Positions 35,345 to 45,535 of a stretch of 64,000 bases of DNA are shown here, one piece after another; the stretch's first letter is position 1; each line of letters opens with the position of its first letter. The notes beneath the pieces are model-generated. The model was not told the origin of the DNA. It ran no database searches and worked only from the letters and a program-made list of their open reading frames with translations. Position numbers and translations under genes: made by a program. The DNA comes from CBDDCX01 sp965226925 (lineage in GTDB: Bacteria > Gemmatimonadota > Gemmatimonadetes > Longimicrobiales > Gaopeijiaceae), in assembly GCA_965226925.1 (NCBI GenBank), contig CBDDEN010000011.1, positions 372,001-436,000 of the forward strand. The letters run 5' to 3'.

Positions 35345-36883
35345 CTACGCGAGCGGGACGGCCTGGCCAGCCTGAACATACGCGTGTTCGTATGCCGCCA
35401 GGCCCAGGAGCCCCAGGGCCACCACAGCTCCTCCCGCCCACGGGGCGAATAGACCGCCAAGGGACAGGATCGTCCCGGCCCAGAACCACCGGCTGAACCG
35501 TCCCTGGGTCATCTCCACAACCGCGAGCCGCGCGTGGGCGCTCACGTGAGGAAGCGTTACCTCCCCAGCCACCATGAGGAGGTGCACGGCGGTCGCGCCC
35601 GCGAAGCAGAGGCGGAGCACAGCGGTCGCATCCCCATCCCAAACGGGCGCCAACAGGGACATGACTCCCGCACCAGCCATCACGCACTGGACCAGCAGGT
35701 GCGGCGGCAAGAGCGGATTCTGCCACAGGTCTCGTGCCTTCGCCTGAGCGAAAAGATAGGCCGTATAGATCGCGGTCATGGCCGCGAGAGGTCCGCCAGC
35801 CCACGTGAGTCGATCCGCGAGGCCGGCCCGGCCGGTCACCTCGGCACCGAGGTGGAGCACCAGAACGGTGCCGTAACCACTGATGATGACACCTCCCCGG
35901 ACCAGCCAGCTTCGCCACTGCGGTCGGGTGAATATCATGTAGAACCGCTCCGGGTGCTCCAGGTCCCAAATGAGAAGAACCCCGGTCACCGCGAGGAAGG
36001 AGAGCCCGACCACCGGAGCCCCCAGAGTCCACAGAGAACTCGTGCCCGAAAGCGCACCGACGAGAATGAGCAGCAGCGGCACCAGATAGGCCCCCGCAGC
36101 CACCGACTTGGTCCAGGTGTAGAAGCTGACGCGCCAATCCCACGGAGCCAGATGCAGCACGTCATAGGACAAGACTGCGGCGGCGGAGCTGTTCCAAGGC
36201 CCCGGGTGCCCGGACGGTACCTGATGGGGCACGTTCCCCTGTTCACGCCACATGAACAAGCCACCATCCGGCCTTCTCGCCGCCAGGGGATCGAGCGTCA
36301 CCCGATCCGCCCCTTTGTAGAAGAGCTTGGGAAGGGTCTCCTTCTCGGGTCGCCGTACGGTCACCGCGTCGCGGTTCACGATTTGGTTGACGGCAGATGC
36401 GGGATCAGTGAGGTCACCCACCAATATCGCCTGTGTCGGACAGACGACCACGCAGGCAGGCTCGAGCCCCATGTCGATGCGGTGAGCGCAGAAGTTGCAC
36501 TTCTCCGCCGAATGGTCCACCGGGTTGATGAAGATGGCGTCGTAGGGGCAGGCGGCCATGCACGCCTTACAGCCTATACAGATCGACTTGTCGAAGTCGA
36601 CGATGCCGTCCGACCGCGCATACATGGCCGACGTCGGACACGCCGTCACACACGGAGGGTTCGAGCACTGGTTACAGCGGGTGACCTGAAATGAGCGGCG
36701 AGTCTGGGGGTACTGCCCCACGTCTACGTACTTCACGTAGGTCCGGGTCACCGACAGCGGAACCTCGTTCTCCGACTTGCACGCCGTCGTGCAGGCGTGA
36801 CAACCGATACAGCGCGTGTGATCCACGACTTTCGCCCAGACGGGCGAGTCGGTCTTGGGGCCCGACAACGTGTGGGTCTCCAT
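35345..36883 (-). CDS. Fused FeS electron-transfer and NrfD-type quinone-interacting membrane subunit
   Basis: 512 residues joining two subunits that are usually separate. Residues about 15-200 form a DMSO reductase B-type ferredoxin with four cysteine clusters (CIGCHACTTACK, CNQCSNPPCVTACP, CIGCKACMAACP, CNFCAHRIDMGLEPAC) for four [4Fe-4S]. After a linker (about 200-260) come eight or more helices of an NrfD/PsrC membrane anchor (WTKSVAAGAYLVPLLLILVG, WDLEHPERFYMIFTRPQWRS). It would pass electrons between the molybdenum subunit and the quinone pool. GGAG ribosome site before the ATG. First gene of the locus. Confidence 0.9.
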   Translation of the reverse strand: METHTLSGPKTDSPVWAKVVDHTRCIGCHACTTACKSENEVPLSVTRTYVKYVDVGQYPQTRRSFQVTRCNQCSNPPCVTACPTSAMYARSDGIVDFDKSICIGCKACMAACPYDAIFINPVDHSAEKCNFCAHRIDMGLEPACVVVCPTQAILVGDLTDPASAVNQIVNRDAVTVRRPEKETLPKLFYKGADRVTLDPLAARRPDGGLFMWREQGNVPHQVPSGHPGPWNSSAAAVLSYDVLHLAPWDWRVSFYTWTKSVAAGAYLVPLLLILVGALSGTSSLWTLGAPVVGLSFLAVTGVLLIWDLEHPERFYMIFTRPQWRSWLVRGGVIISGYGTVLVLHLGAEVTGRAGLADRLTWAGGPLAAMTAIYTAYLFAQAKARDLWQNPLLPPHLLVQCVMAGAGVMSLLAPVWDGDATAVLRLCFAGATAVHLLMVAGEVTLPHVSAHARLAVVEMTQGRFSRWFWAGTILSLGGLFAPWAGGAVVALGLLGLAAYEHAYVQAGQAVPLA

Positions 36884-37035
36884 GTCGCTCCGGATCGAGA
36901 ACCTTCTTGAAGCCTGTCGAAAGGGTCGCTCAGGTCACTTCAGCAGGCGGCGGGCGCATCATAAGCGAACGCCGAGTCGCCGTACAGGTGGGCATTCGAC
37001 CAGGGGCAGGTTCCACTGGGCCGAACGAGCACGGA

Positions 37036-38378
37036 TCAGAAGCGGTTGTTCACCACGTTGTTGAAGATGGACCCGAACCGATAGCTGAACCCGGCCCGGA
37101 GATAGAACGAATAGTCGCTGGCCCGTTCCCGCCGGCGGAGCAGGATTTCCTCGTCGGTGAGCCCCTCGAGCGGGAGAAAGATCTGGTCCCGAATGCGCTC
37201 CCAGCTACCCCCGGCATTGAAGCGGAGGCCTCGGAACACCCGGATGCTGACGTTTCCGTTGACCTCGACGCGGTTCTGGTCGACGTCGTCGAGGAAGGAC
37301 GACGCCTCGACCGCCAACCAGGAGTCACCCCACGTCTGACGTTGGAATAGCCTCGCCTCCACGCGGCGCCCCGGACGTGTCTCGGTCAGCTTGCGGAACT
37401 CGGTCTCCTCCTCCCAATCGAAGTACTGAACGTTCACGCGGTACGTCATCGTCAGTGAACGTCGAGGAGCCTCTTCGTAAGGCCAGAGGCTGTACTCGAT
37501 GCCCGGCCCTACCTCCACCCCGAGGTCCTGATTCGATCGGGTGGAGGCGCTGGTCTCGGACTCGAACGCCACCGACCAGTGGTCGGCAAGCGCGTAGACG
37601 ATCTCCTGATTCAAGTTCCAGTTGTCGCGCTTGTCCACCACGGTCGAACTGTCGCTCAGCTCGAGCTCCTCCCGCGAGTAGCTGCCGAAGCCGCTGAGCC
37701 GGAACTTCCAGGTAGGCGTGGTACGGCTCGCCGAGAGGTTGCCCCGTATCCTCGTTTCCTTTTCGGAGGACTCCTCGTCGTAGTTGCCGTTCAGCCCGAC
37801 GTTGAAGACCCAGCAATCCCAGGGATCCTCTACTTCGTCGCCGGTCACGAGGCGATCGGTGAGGCCTCGCGATTCACCCGATCGCTGGACCTCCAGGCCT
37901 TCCCCGGCGCCGGCCAGCACCGAATAACGGGCCAACCCCACGGCGAGGACCTGTGAGATGCCCGTAAGCTCTCCTCGGAGGTATCGGAGCCCAACGAAGC
38001 ATAGGTGAGCGCGTCGTCCTGTCCCTCGAGCCCCTGAAGCCCGATGAAGTCGAAACCGTACTCTCTGCCGCCACTCGCGTTCGTTTGGCTGGTCATGATG
38101 AGATGGACCTGGGCGAGTGTGCGGTCCCGGACCCAGTTCACCCAGTCGATCTCGGTCCGGTAGTAGCTCGAATTGCAGTCGCGCCCCGAACAGTCGAAGA
38201 AGACGCGAAGGGCCCCCTGATCCTGCGCGGCATCCGAATCGAGGGGCTCTTGTGCCCGGCTCGGCGAAGATGCCAGCAGCAGCGACAACGGGATTCCAAC
38301 GCCGAAAAGGGCGCGGCGCAGGGTCCGACGGGTGATGGCGTGCAGGTGGCCTGGCCGGAGAGTACACTGTGGAGACAC
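37036..38378 (-). CDS. Outer-membrane beta-barrel protein, frameshifted
   Basis: Signal peptide (RRALFGVGIPLSLLLASSPS, cleavage near RAQ), a globular part with two Cys (FFDCSGRDCNSSYYRTEIDW), then many amphipathic strands ending in FYLRAGFSYRFGSIFNN with a terminal Phe, as in outer-membrane barrels. A base is missing at about 37972 (GAGGAGAGC), so the N-terminal third and the rest are in different frames; restored, about 447 residues. The GTG at 38378 was taken as start for lack of an ATG close to the signal peptide. No family recognised. It follows the RND pump gene on the same strand. Confidence 0.7.
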
Positions 38379-38487
38379 GCCTGCGTTCTGCGCGGTCACA
38401 GATGTCCAACTACCACAGTGGACACAGACCTCGTCCGAAACGTTAGAGCGCCCCACGGCCTCCCCCGAGCCGTACATCGCGCCGTGA

Positions 38488-41400
38488 TTACTCGGGCTGT
38501 GGGGCGAGCCCGCCGCCGGACCCGAAGGCACCGGGCCGCACCCGCTCCGAGCGTACGCCGGCCGGTTGTGGTCCGGGTACCGATCCGGGAGGCGTAACGG
38601 GCGCGCGCTTACCCTTCGGGGCGGGCTCGGCCTGGGCCTCCCCTCTGGCCTCCACTTCGTGATCGTGCGCATGCGTGTAGTGGCGCGTGAAGAAGTCCGA
38701 CATGTCATCGACGAGCGAGTAGAGCACCGGCACGAGCACCAGCGTCAGGAACGTAGCGAACAGGATTCCGACGATGACGGCGATCGCCATGGGACCCCAC
38801 CAGGCCGCCTGCTCACCACCCCAGTACAACTCGGGCTGGAGCGTCGTGTAGAGCCCGAAGAAGTCGAAGTTGAGCCCGATGGCCAACGGGACCAGACCGA
38901 GTGCGGTCGTGATCGCCGTTAGGACCACAGGCCGAAATCTCACATAGCCGCCTCGGACCAGTGCCTCGCGCCGTTCCATGCCGTCCCGGGTTCGAAGGGT
39001 GTCGATGTAGTCGATGAGGATGATCGCGTTGTTCACGACGATCCCCGCGAGCGAGATGATCCCCACGCCCGTCATGATGATTCCGAACGGCATGCGGAAC
39101 ACCATGAGCCCAAGGAAGACCCCGGCGGTGGACATGCAGACGGACGTCAGAATGATCACCGGCTTGACCACCGAGTTGAACTGAGTCACCAGGATCAACC
39201 CGATGAGCATGACCGCACCCAGGAAGGCACTCTGGAGGAACGCCGCGGCCTCGTCCTGATCCTGCGACTGCCCGGTATACTGGAGGCGATAACCCACGGG
39301 CAGCTCGCGGGCGGCAAAGTCGGCCAGGACACCCCTCACCTCTCCGAGGACGGCGTTGCTGTTCAGCCCCGCCCGAACGTCGGAGCTGATCGTGGCCATA
39401 CGCGTCTGGTCCTTGCGGCGGATGCTGCCATAGCCGTCGTCGACCTCCCAGCTCGCCACGGAGAGCAGCGGAATCTGCGTGCCCTCGTTCATGACGGTCA
39501 GGTTCCGCAGTGATTCCAGTTCCCCGCGGTATTGGTCCGCCAAGCGGACCACGATGTCGTACTCGTCGTTGCCGGTCCGGTACTTGGCCGCCTCCAGTCC
39601 CTGGATCGCTCCACGGATGGCCATCCCCACATCGCGGCTGGAGACGCCGTAGAGTGCTGCCTTTTCGCGATCCACCGACACCGAAAGCTCGGGTCGGGCC
39701 TCATCGAGGTCGCTCTCCAGGCCCACCAGCTTGGCATAGACCGGATCGTCCTCGAGAATCGCCAGCACCCTGTCGGACAGCTCCTTCAGCTTCCCCGGGT
39801 CCTCCCCGATGATCTCGATGTTCACCGGGGCACCCTGAGATGGGCCCTCTGCCATCTGTTCGACGGTGATCTCAGCACCCGCGATGTCGGTCCCCAGCGA
39901 CGTCTGCATGGCGGCCAGGAGGTCGAAGGCATCGAATTCCTGGTCGGCGAACTCCACCATGCTGACCGTCAGGCGGCCGGCGTCGGGGCCCGAGGCCCCT
40001 CCTCCCATGAGGGCCGAGCCACCGCCACCACCCACCGTTGCAACCACGGACTTCGCATCGGAGATCCCCGGAACGGTGAGCATCTCGGATTCCAAACGTC
40101 GAGCAATGATGTCGGTCGCTTGGGCCCGACTACCCACCGGGAGATCGATGTCCACCAGGATCTCTTTGGGTGGCATGTCCTCGGGGAAGTACTCGACACC
40201 GGCGTTGAAGCGCCCGAAGAGGGCAATCGTCACGAACAGGCCCGCCACCGAGCCGAGGAGCACGACCGCCCGGTGCTCGAGGGCCCAACGTAACTGGGCT
40301 TCGTACATCGTCAGCACTCGTGGCAATACGGACTTCCGGAATACCTCGGCGATCCGGGCGATGGCGAAGTGATTCACGGCCCACAATATGGCCACGGTCG
40401 CCGCGAGCATGACGGCCGTAAGCAGGTTGTTCGCGGCGAAAATCAGCAGGACCAATGCGGCACCGCCCATGACGGTCCAGCGTGCCGCCGGCGTCATGGG
40501 CGGTGCCGGATCGTCCTCGAGGCGTAGGAACATCGCGCACAAGACAGGGACGATCACCAGAGCCACGAAGAGCGAGCTCGACAAGGCGATGATCAGCGTG
40601 GAGGGCATGAACTTCATGAACTCGCCCACCTGTCCTGGCCAGAACAGGAGAGGTGCGAAGGCCGCCAGGGTCGTGAGCGTCGCCGCGATGACCGGCATGG
40701 CCACCTCTCCGGTGGCCTTCTTGGCCGCGACCCGTCGGTCCCAGCCCTCTTCGACGTATCGGTAGATGTTCTCCACGACGACGATCGCGTTGTCCACGAG
40801 CATTCCGAGCGCCAGGATCAAGGAGAACAGCACGACCATGTTCAGCGTCGTGCCCGTCAGTTGCAGGATCACGAACGAAAGGAGCATGGACGTCGGGATC
40901 GAAATCGCCACGAACACGGAGTTGCCGGCTCCGAGGAAGAACAACAGCACCGCAATGATCAGGATGAGGCCCGAGATGATGTTGTTCTCGAGGCTGCTCA
41001 CCATATCAGCGATCTGCACTGACTGATCGGAGGTGATCTTCACCACTGTCGTAGGTGGAAACTCCGCCTCCATCTCACGGACCACTTCCTTCACCCGCTC
41101 AGCAGTCTGGATGATGTTCTCACCCGAACGCTTCACGACGTCCAGGGTCACGACCGGGGACCGATCGAGGCGGGCGTAGCTTTCACGCTCCTGGAAACCG
41201 AAATCCACGTCGGCGATGTCCCGCACGTAGATGGGACGGCCCCCCTTCGTCTCGACGACGATATCCTCGATGACCTCCGGGTCGTCGAATTCGCCGTCAA
41301 CCCGGACGAGGTACTTGAGCGAGCCGACGTCGATGGAGCCACCCGGGATGTTCACGTTCTCGTTGGCGATGGCGTCGATGACGTCCATGATGGCCAGGCC

Positions 41401-42063
41401 GTAGTACTGGAGCCGGTCCAGATGCACGTCGACCTTCACCTCTCTCTCGAGGCCACCACGTACGTCGGCGCGAAGGACGGACGGGATCTGCTCCAACCGG
41501 TCCTGAAGATCCTCCGCAATGTCCTTGAGCCGTACGACGCCGTACTCCCCCGAGAGGTTCACCTGCATGACGGGGAACTCGGAGAAGTCGAACTCCACGA
41601 TCGAGGGATCTTCGGCCTCACTCGGAAGGTCGGGCTTGGCCAGATCCACTTTCTCCCGAACCTTCTGGAGCGCCTCCTCCAGGTTGACCGTCGTCTCGAA
41701 CTCGGCGACGATGCTGGAGTAGCCTTCCACCGAAGTGGAAGTGAGTTCCTTGATGTCGGCGATGGTCGACAACTCGTCTTCCAAGGGGCGAGTGACGAGA
41801 CTCTCTATATCGGCGGGTGACACCCCGATGTAGATCGTGTTGACCGCGATCATCGGGATTTCGATCGCGGGGAAGGACTCCCTCGGAATCGCCCGATACG
41901 CCAGCAGGCCCGCAACCACTATGAAGGCGAGGAGCACCAGCACACTCGTCTGATGGTCCAAGGCCACGCTCGTGGCCTTGAACTCCTTGAAGCGGGCCAA
42001 AAAACCGGCGTCCTCCCGCGGGTCCACGTAGTCGCTCCCAGATCCGTCTGTCGGTTTGATCAT
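38488..42063 (-). CDS. RND-family efflux transporter, inner-membrane subunit
   Basis: 1191-residue proton-driven pump of the AcrB/MdtB superfamily, with twelve helices and two large periplasmic domains. First helix region LLAFIVVAGLLAYRAIPRES; porter-domain motifs such as SVEGYSSIVAEFE; the helix-4 motif LVDNAIVVVENIYR has Asp-Asn where AcrB has Asp-Asp, a variation common outside Proteobacteria. The Pro/Arg-rich cytoplasmic C-terminus is long. Together with the adaptor and TolC upstream it forms a complete tripartite pump under the TetR gene. Confidence 0.94.
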   Translation of the reverse strand: MIKPTDGSGSDYVDPREDAGFLARFKEFKATSVALDHQTSVLVLLAFIVVAGLLAYRAIPRESFPAIEIPMIAVNTIYIGVSPADIESLVTRPLEDELSTIADIKELTSTSVEGYSSIVAEFETTVNLEEALQKVREKVDLAKPDLPSEAEDPSIVEFDFSEFPVMQVNLSGEYGVVRLKDIAEDLQDRLEQIPSVLRADVRGGLEREVKVDVHLDRLQYYGLAIMDVIDAIANENVNIPGGSIDVGSLKYLVRVDGEFDDPEVIEDIVVETKGGRPIYVRDIADVDFGFQERESYARLDRSPVVTLDVVKRSGENIIQTAERVKEVVREMEAEFPPTTVVKITSDQSVQIADMVSSLENNIISGLILIIAVLLFFLGAGNSVFVAISIPTSMLLSFVILQLTGTTLNMVVLFSLILALGMLVDNAIVVVENIYRYVEEGWDRRVAAKKATGEVAMPVIAATLTTLAAFAPLLFWPGQVGEFMKFMPSTLIIALSSSLFVALVIVPVLCAMFLRLEDDPAPPMTPAARWTVMGGAALVLLIFAANNLLTAVMLAATVAILWAVNHFAIARIAEVFRKSVLPRVLTMYEAQLRWALEHRAVVLLGSVAGLFVTIALFGRFNAGVEYFPEDMPPKEILVDIDLPVGSRAQATDIIARRLESEMLTVPGISDAKSVVATVGGGGGSALMGGGASGPDAGRLTVSMVEFADQEFDAFDLLAAMQTSLGTDIAGAEITVEQMAEGPSQGAPVNIEIIGEDPGKLKELSDRVLAILEDDPVYAKLVGLESDLDEARPELSVSVDREKAALYGVSSRDVGMAIRGAIQGLEAAKYRTGNDEYDIVVRLADQYRGELESLRNLTVMNEGTQIPLLSVASWEVDDGYGSIRRKDQTRMATISSDVRAGLNSNAVLGEVRGVLADFAARELPVGYRLQYTGQSQDQDEAAAFLQSAFLGAVMLIGLILVTQFNSVVKPVIILTSVCMSTAGVFLGLMVFRMPFGIIMTGVGIISLAGIVVNNAIILIDYIDTLRTRDGMERREALVRGGYVRFRPVVLTAITTALGLVPLAIGLNFDFFGLYTTLQPELYWGGEQAAWWGPMAIAVIVGILFATFLTLVLVPVLYSLVDDMSDFFTRHYTHAHDHEVEARGEAQAEPAPKGKRAPVTPPGSVPGPQPAGVRSERVRPGAFGSGGGLAPQPE

Positions 42064-42076
42064 CGTTCTCCGGTCC

Positions 42077-43159
42077 TCACCTCGTCCCGACCACGTTCAC
42101 ACGGTCGCCTGCTGAAACCTGTTGTTGGCCTACCACGATCAGCCGGTCTCCCTGCTCCAGGCCGCTTTCGATCACCACGCCGTTCTGCTGACCGGCTCCC
42201 GTCGTCACGAATCGCGAGACGACTACCGCTTCCGGACCCGTGCCTTCCACGACGAACGCCACGAACCCGCCTTCTATCCGCACTAGCGCTTCCTGCGGAA
42301 CGACGACCGCGTCGCTCAGCACCCTCCTCACCACCGCCACGTTCGCCACCATCTGCGGTTTGACCGTCCTGTTCGGATTCGGCATCTCCAGCTCTATCGG
42401 AAAGGTGCGATTCCCCGGATCGACCGTGGCACCCACGTAATTGAGCACACCTTGCTTCGAGAGATCCAGCACGTCGAAGAAGACCGTAGCCACAGCGCCG
42501 ACCGCCACGTCCGCCGCGTACCGTTCCGGCACTCCGGCAACGACCTTGATCGGGTCGAGTGAGACCACGCGGGCCACGGGAGTGCCCACGCCGACCATCG
42601 TCCCGACCTCGACCATCCGTGTCTCGAGTACGCCGGATATGGGGGCCCGGATCACCGTCTGTCCGAGCCGGGTCCGGAGCATCTTGAGGCGGGCGGCCGA
42701 CTGTTCCGCGTTGTACTTCGCCTCCAGATACGCCAGTTCCGAGCCCACCTGATCCACTTCGTAGAGGCGCTTGCGCCGCTCCCACGTCTCGCCCGCGAGG
42801 GATGCCTGGGCCGCCGCCTCCTCCACCTGACTCTTGAGGATCTCGTCGTCGATCCGGAGGAGCATCTGACCTGCCTTCACCGCGCTACCCTTCTCCACGA
42901 GAACGTGTCGGACGACTCCGGACTCCTCCGCCGAGACGACCACGTCCTGATCGGCCAGGACGATGCCCGTCAGGCGAATGATCTCCACGAATTCCCGCCG
43001 CTCGACCGTCGTGGTCTCCACGTTGATGACCCGTGAAGTCCCTTCGACCAGTACACCGTCGTTGCCGCCAGCCACGGCCTCGGCATCTCCGCCGCACGAG
43101 ACCACGGCCGCGAAGAGCGCCATCGTCAGGCCCGCTCGGACCCGCGCTGCTATCATCAT
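42077..43159 (-). CDS. RND efflux periplasmic adaptor lipoprotein
   Basis: 360 residues from the ATG at 43159 (GAGGAACG before it). Signal sequence ending in AAVVSC, a lipobox, so the protein is anchored in the inner membrane facing the periplasm. Biotinyl-lipoyl halves (DVVVSAEESGVVRHVLVEKG and RAPISGVLETRMVEVG) flank a helical hairpin (about 100-150), and a beta-barrel and membrane-proximal domain follow. It connects the RND pump and TolC; its stop is 13 bases before the pump start. Confidence 0.92.
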   Translation of the reverse strand: MMIAARVRAGLTMALFAAVVSCGGDAEAVAGGNDGVLVEGTSRVINVETTTVERREFVEIIRLTGIVLADQDVVVSAEESGVVRHVLVEKGSAVKAGQMLLRIDDEILKSQVEEAAAQASLAGETWERRKRLYEVDQVGSELAYLEAKYNAEQSAARLKMLRTRLGQTVIRAPISGVLETRMVEVGTMVGVGTPVARVVSLDPIKVVAGVPERYAADVAVGAVATVFFDVLDLSKQGVLNYVGATVDPGNRTFPIELEMPNPNRTVKPQMVANVAVVRRVLSDAVVVPQEALVRIEGGFVAFVVEGTGPEAVVVSRFVTTGAGQQNGVVIESGLEQGDRLIVVGQQQVSAGDRVNVVGTR

Positions 43160-43179
43160 CGTTCCTCGTCCCTCCGTTA

Positions 43180-44631
43180 TCACTGAACGCGACCCGAGGC
43201 GGGATCCGAGTCCACCAGGGGAACGTATCCCACTGCCTGGTCCAGATTCGCCTGAGCCACCAAGAAATCGTATACCGCCTGCGCGTAGTTGAACTCGCTC
43301 TGCCGAAGCGCGACTTCGGAGTCCGTCAGCTCCAGCCTGCTGCTCAGTCCCTCTCTGTACTGGGCACCGGCGATCTCGAAGCCCCGCCGGGCCTGCCTGA
43401 CCGCCAACCCTTGGGCATCGGCCCGCTCGCGGGCCTCGCCTATCTGATCCCAAAGCGTCGTCACCTCGCTCTGGGCCCTCGACCGGGCCAGGCGGCTCTG
43501 CGCCCGGGCCTGTTGGAGTGTGGCCCGTTTCTGGTCGATGCGGGCGTCCTTTGAGAAGCCGCTGAAGAGCGGCCACGTGACCCGCACTCCGGCCTGCCGG
43601 GCGTAGGCCCGCTGCGTAGACTCGCCGAAGAAGTTCGGGCTACCGTTCTCTTGCGCGGTAATGGCGTACGTTCCGAACAGAACGATCTCCGGCAGATACT
43701 GGACCTGTTCGAGCCTCATCTCCGTCTGGCGGAGCTGCTCCATGAGGTCCAGACTACGGAGGTCCGAGCGTCGGTCCTGCGCCATGGCTATCAGGCTCTG
43801 GGGCCCGGCGCCTTCCTCGTCCACCCAAGACGAGAAGTCGAGTATTTCCCGGTTCGCGGCGGAATTCGCGCTAGGATCGTCGAGGTCGATGTCCGCCAAG
43901 GAGCCGGCCACCCGTAGACCCTCATCGCCCTCACCACCGAGCTCGATGCTCAGTGCTCTCGTCGACTCAGACACGGCGTTCCGCGCCCGACGCAGGTTGG
44001 GCTCAAGGTTGGCCAATTCGACCTCCAAGCGGAGGACGTCGTAGTCGTCGGAGAGTCCGGCGTCGTTGAGCGCCCGCGTTTCCGCGAGCGACTGCCGGAC
44101 CCGAGCCACGGAGTTCTCCACGAGGCGCGCCTGCTCCTGCGCCAGCAGAAGGCTGTAGTAGGCGATCCGGACTGTGGTCACGACGGCCTGCGTGCGGCCC
44201 CTGACCTTCTCTTGCTCGAGGTTCTGGAACCGGTTGGCCGCTCCCAAGCCGACGAACACTCCCGGCTTGAAGAGCGGCTGCTCCACGTTGATGCTGGTCG
44301 TCCAGATGTTGTCGGACCCGAACTGGACCGGGATCAGCTCGGACGGATCCGCGTCGGGATCGAAGATCACGGCCGGCAGGAAATTCGACGCCACACTGAT
44401 GTTCCGCGTGTAGCCCGCCGAAGCATCGACCTTCGGGTAGAGCAGAGACCACACCTCGGACACCTGCTCCTCGGCCACCTCGAGGCCCATACGGGCGTCA
44501 CGGAGGTCGAGACTCTGCGCCAGGGCCGTGGTCACCGCCTCCTCCAGCGTGACCACACGTTCCTGGGCTGCCACCCCCGTCCCCGTGAGCAAACCAAACA
44601 GGGCTAATGCCCTTGTAATCGTCTTCTTCAT
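43180..44631 (-). CDS. TolC-family outer-membrane channel of the RND operon
   Basis: 483 residues with signal peptide (MKKTITRALALFGLLTG, cleavage near VAAQ) and the two TolC repeats: VTLEEAVTTALAQSLDLRDA near the start, then RVTWPLFSGFSKDARIDQKR and QSEFNYAQAVYDFLVAQANL near the end. It starts three bases after the TetR stop and ends about 20 bases before the adaptor, so the four genes form one operon. Unlike the TolC at 6498, this one has a normal C-terminus. Confidence 0.93.
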   Translation of the reverse strand: MKKTITRALALFGLLTGTGVAAQERVVTLEEAVTTALAQSLDLRDARMGLEVAEEQVSEVWSLLYPKVDASAGYTRNISVASNFLPAVIFDPDADPSELIPVQFGSDNIWTTSINVEQPLFKPGVFVGLGAANRFQNLEQEKVRGRTQAVVTTVRIAYYSLLLAQEQARLVENSVARVRQSLAETRALNDAGLSDDYDVLRLEVELANLEPNLRRARNAVSESTRALSIELGGEGDEGLRVAGSLADIDLDDPSANSAANREILDFSSWVDEEGAGPQSLIAMAQDRRSDLRSLDLMEQLRQTEMRLEQVQYLPEIVLFGTYAITAQENGSPNFFGESTQRAYARQAGVRVTWPLFSGFSKDARIDQKRATLQQARAQSRLARSRAQSEVTTLWDQIGEARERADAQGLAVRQARRGFEIAGAQYREGLSSRLELTDSEVALRQSEFNYAQAVYDFLVAQANLDQAVGYVPLVDSDPASGRVQ

Positions 44632-44633
44632 CG

Positions 44634-45290
44634 CTACGAAGTCTCCTGAACCATAGGTCCCTCTGCCGCGAGGGACGCCCGCACGTCTTCACCCATGACC
44701 GCCGCGAACTCCGGCTCGGCCAACCCTTCCATGAGCCGCCAGCTCGACTCCAGGAACAGCCGACGGAAGTCGCCTTCATCCATCCGCAGCAATCCCCTGT
44801 GGTAGATGGATATGAGCCCATGAGCATGGGCCCATATCGTTCTGGCTACGGTCTCGGGGGGACCCGCCTTCAGCATTCCGGACTCCATCCCCTCTCGAAC
44901 GCGGTCGACCAAGAACTGCCCGGCGGCACAGGCATGATCCGTAGCTTCGTGCGGAAGCGCGTCGTGCCCCATCATCTCATGAGCCGTATGCAAGAGCTCG
45001 TAGTAACGGGGGTGCTCCATCGCGAAGGCCAAGTACGACCGGCCGCTCAAGCTGAAGCGCTCCATCGGGGTCCGCCCCTCCAGCGCCCGGGAGAGGTACT
45101 GGGCGAACACCTTGAACGCCTCTCCCACCACATCCACCAGCACCATCTCTTTGCTCTCGTAGTGCCGGTAGAGCGCGGGTGCGGTGACGCCGACCCGCTT
45201 GGCGAGCTTCCGCATCGACAACCCTTCGAGCCCGCCGGCGATCAGCAGATCACACGCCTCGAACAGAATTTCGTCTCGTTGTGTAGACAT
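44634..45290 (-). CDS. TetR-family repressor of the RND operon
   Basis: About 218 residues: helix-turn-helix at about 5-50 (LSMRKLAKRVGVTAPALYRHYESKE) and a ligand-binding helical domain with a WHG-like pattern (TIWAHAHGLISIYHRG). It is the first gene of the operon and should repress itself and the pump genes. I use the ATG at 45290 (MSTQRDEILFEACD); a promoter placed so that transcription starts at this ATG suggests a leaderless message. Confidence 0.92.
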   Translation of the reverse strand: MSTQRDEILFEACDLLIAGGLEGLSMRKLAKRVGVTAPALYRHYESKEMVLVDVVGEAFKVFAQYLSRALEGRTPMERFSLSGRSYLAFAMEHPRYYELLHTAHEMMGHDALPHEATDHACAAGQFLVDRVREGMESGMLKAGPPETVARTIWAHAHGLISIYHRGLLRMDEGDFRRLFLESSWRLMEGLAEPEFAAVMGEDVRASLAAEGPMVQETS

Positions 45291-45326
45291 AGTTAACAGT
45301 GTAAACAAGACGAAATATCAAGTCAA
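45291..45326 (-). promoter_or_regulatory. Promoter and TetR-type operator of the RND operon
   Basis: On the minus strand: -35 TTGACT (45326-45321), a 17-base spacer, and -10 TACACT (45303-45298). The dyad GTTAAC-AGT-GTAAAC (45292-45306) covers the -10. The ATG at 45290 begins seven bases after the -10, so the mRNA would start at the start codon. Seen directly from sequence; function inferred. Confidence 0.55.
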
Positions 45327-45535
45327 CGGCCTATTGTACACGAAAGTGCATATGGTCAGGTGAATGCTGTTCAGATCAACTTGCAGGCACGGGAGAGCCT
45401 GCGCGGAAGAAGGCGTGCGGGGTCGGACGCGGGTGGAGCGGGCCGGTCGGATCCGCCCCGGTCCGTGGGATGGAACCGTCGATCACCCGTGACGGCCGGG
45501 GAGGAGATCGAGCCGTTGGAACGGCGGGATACGAC

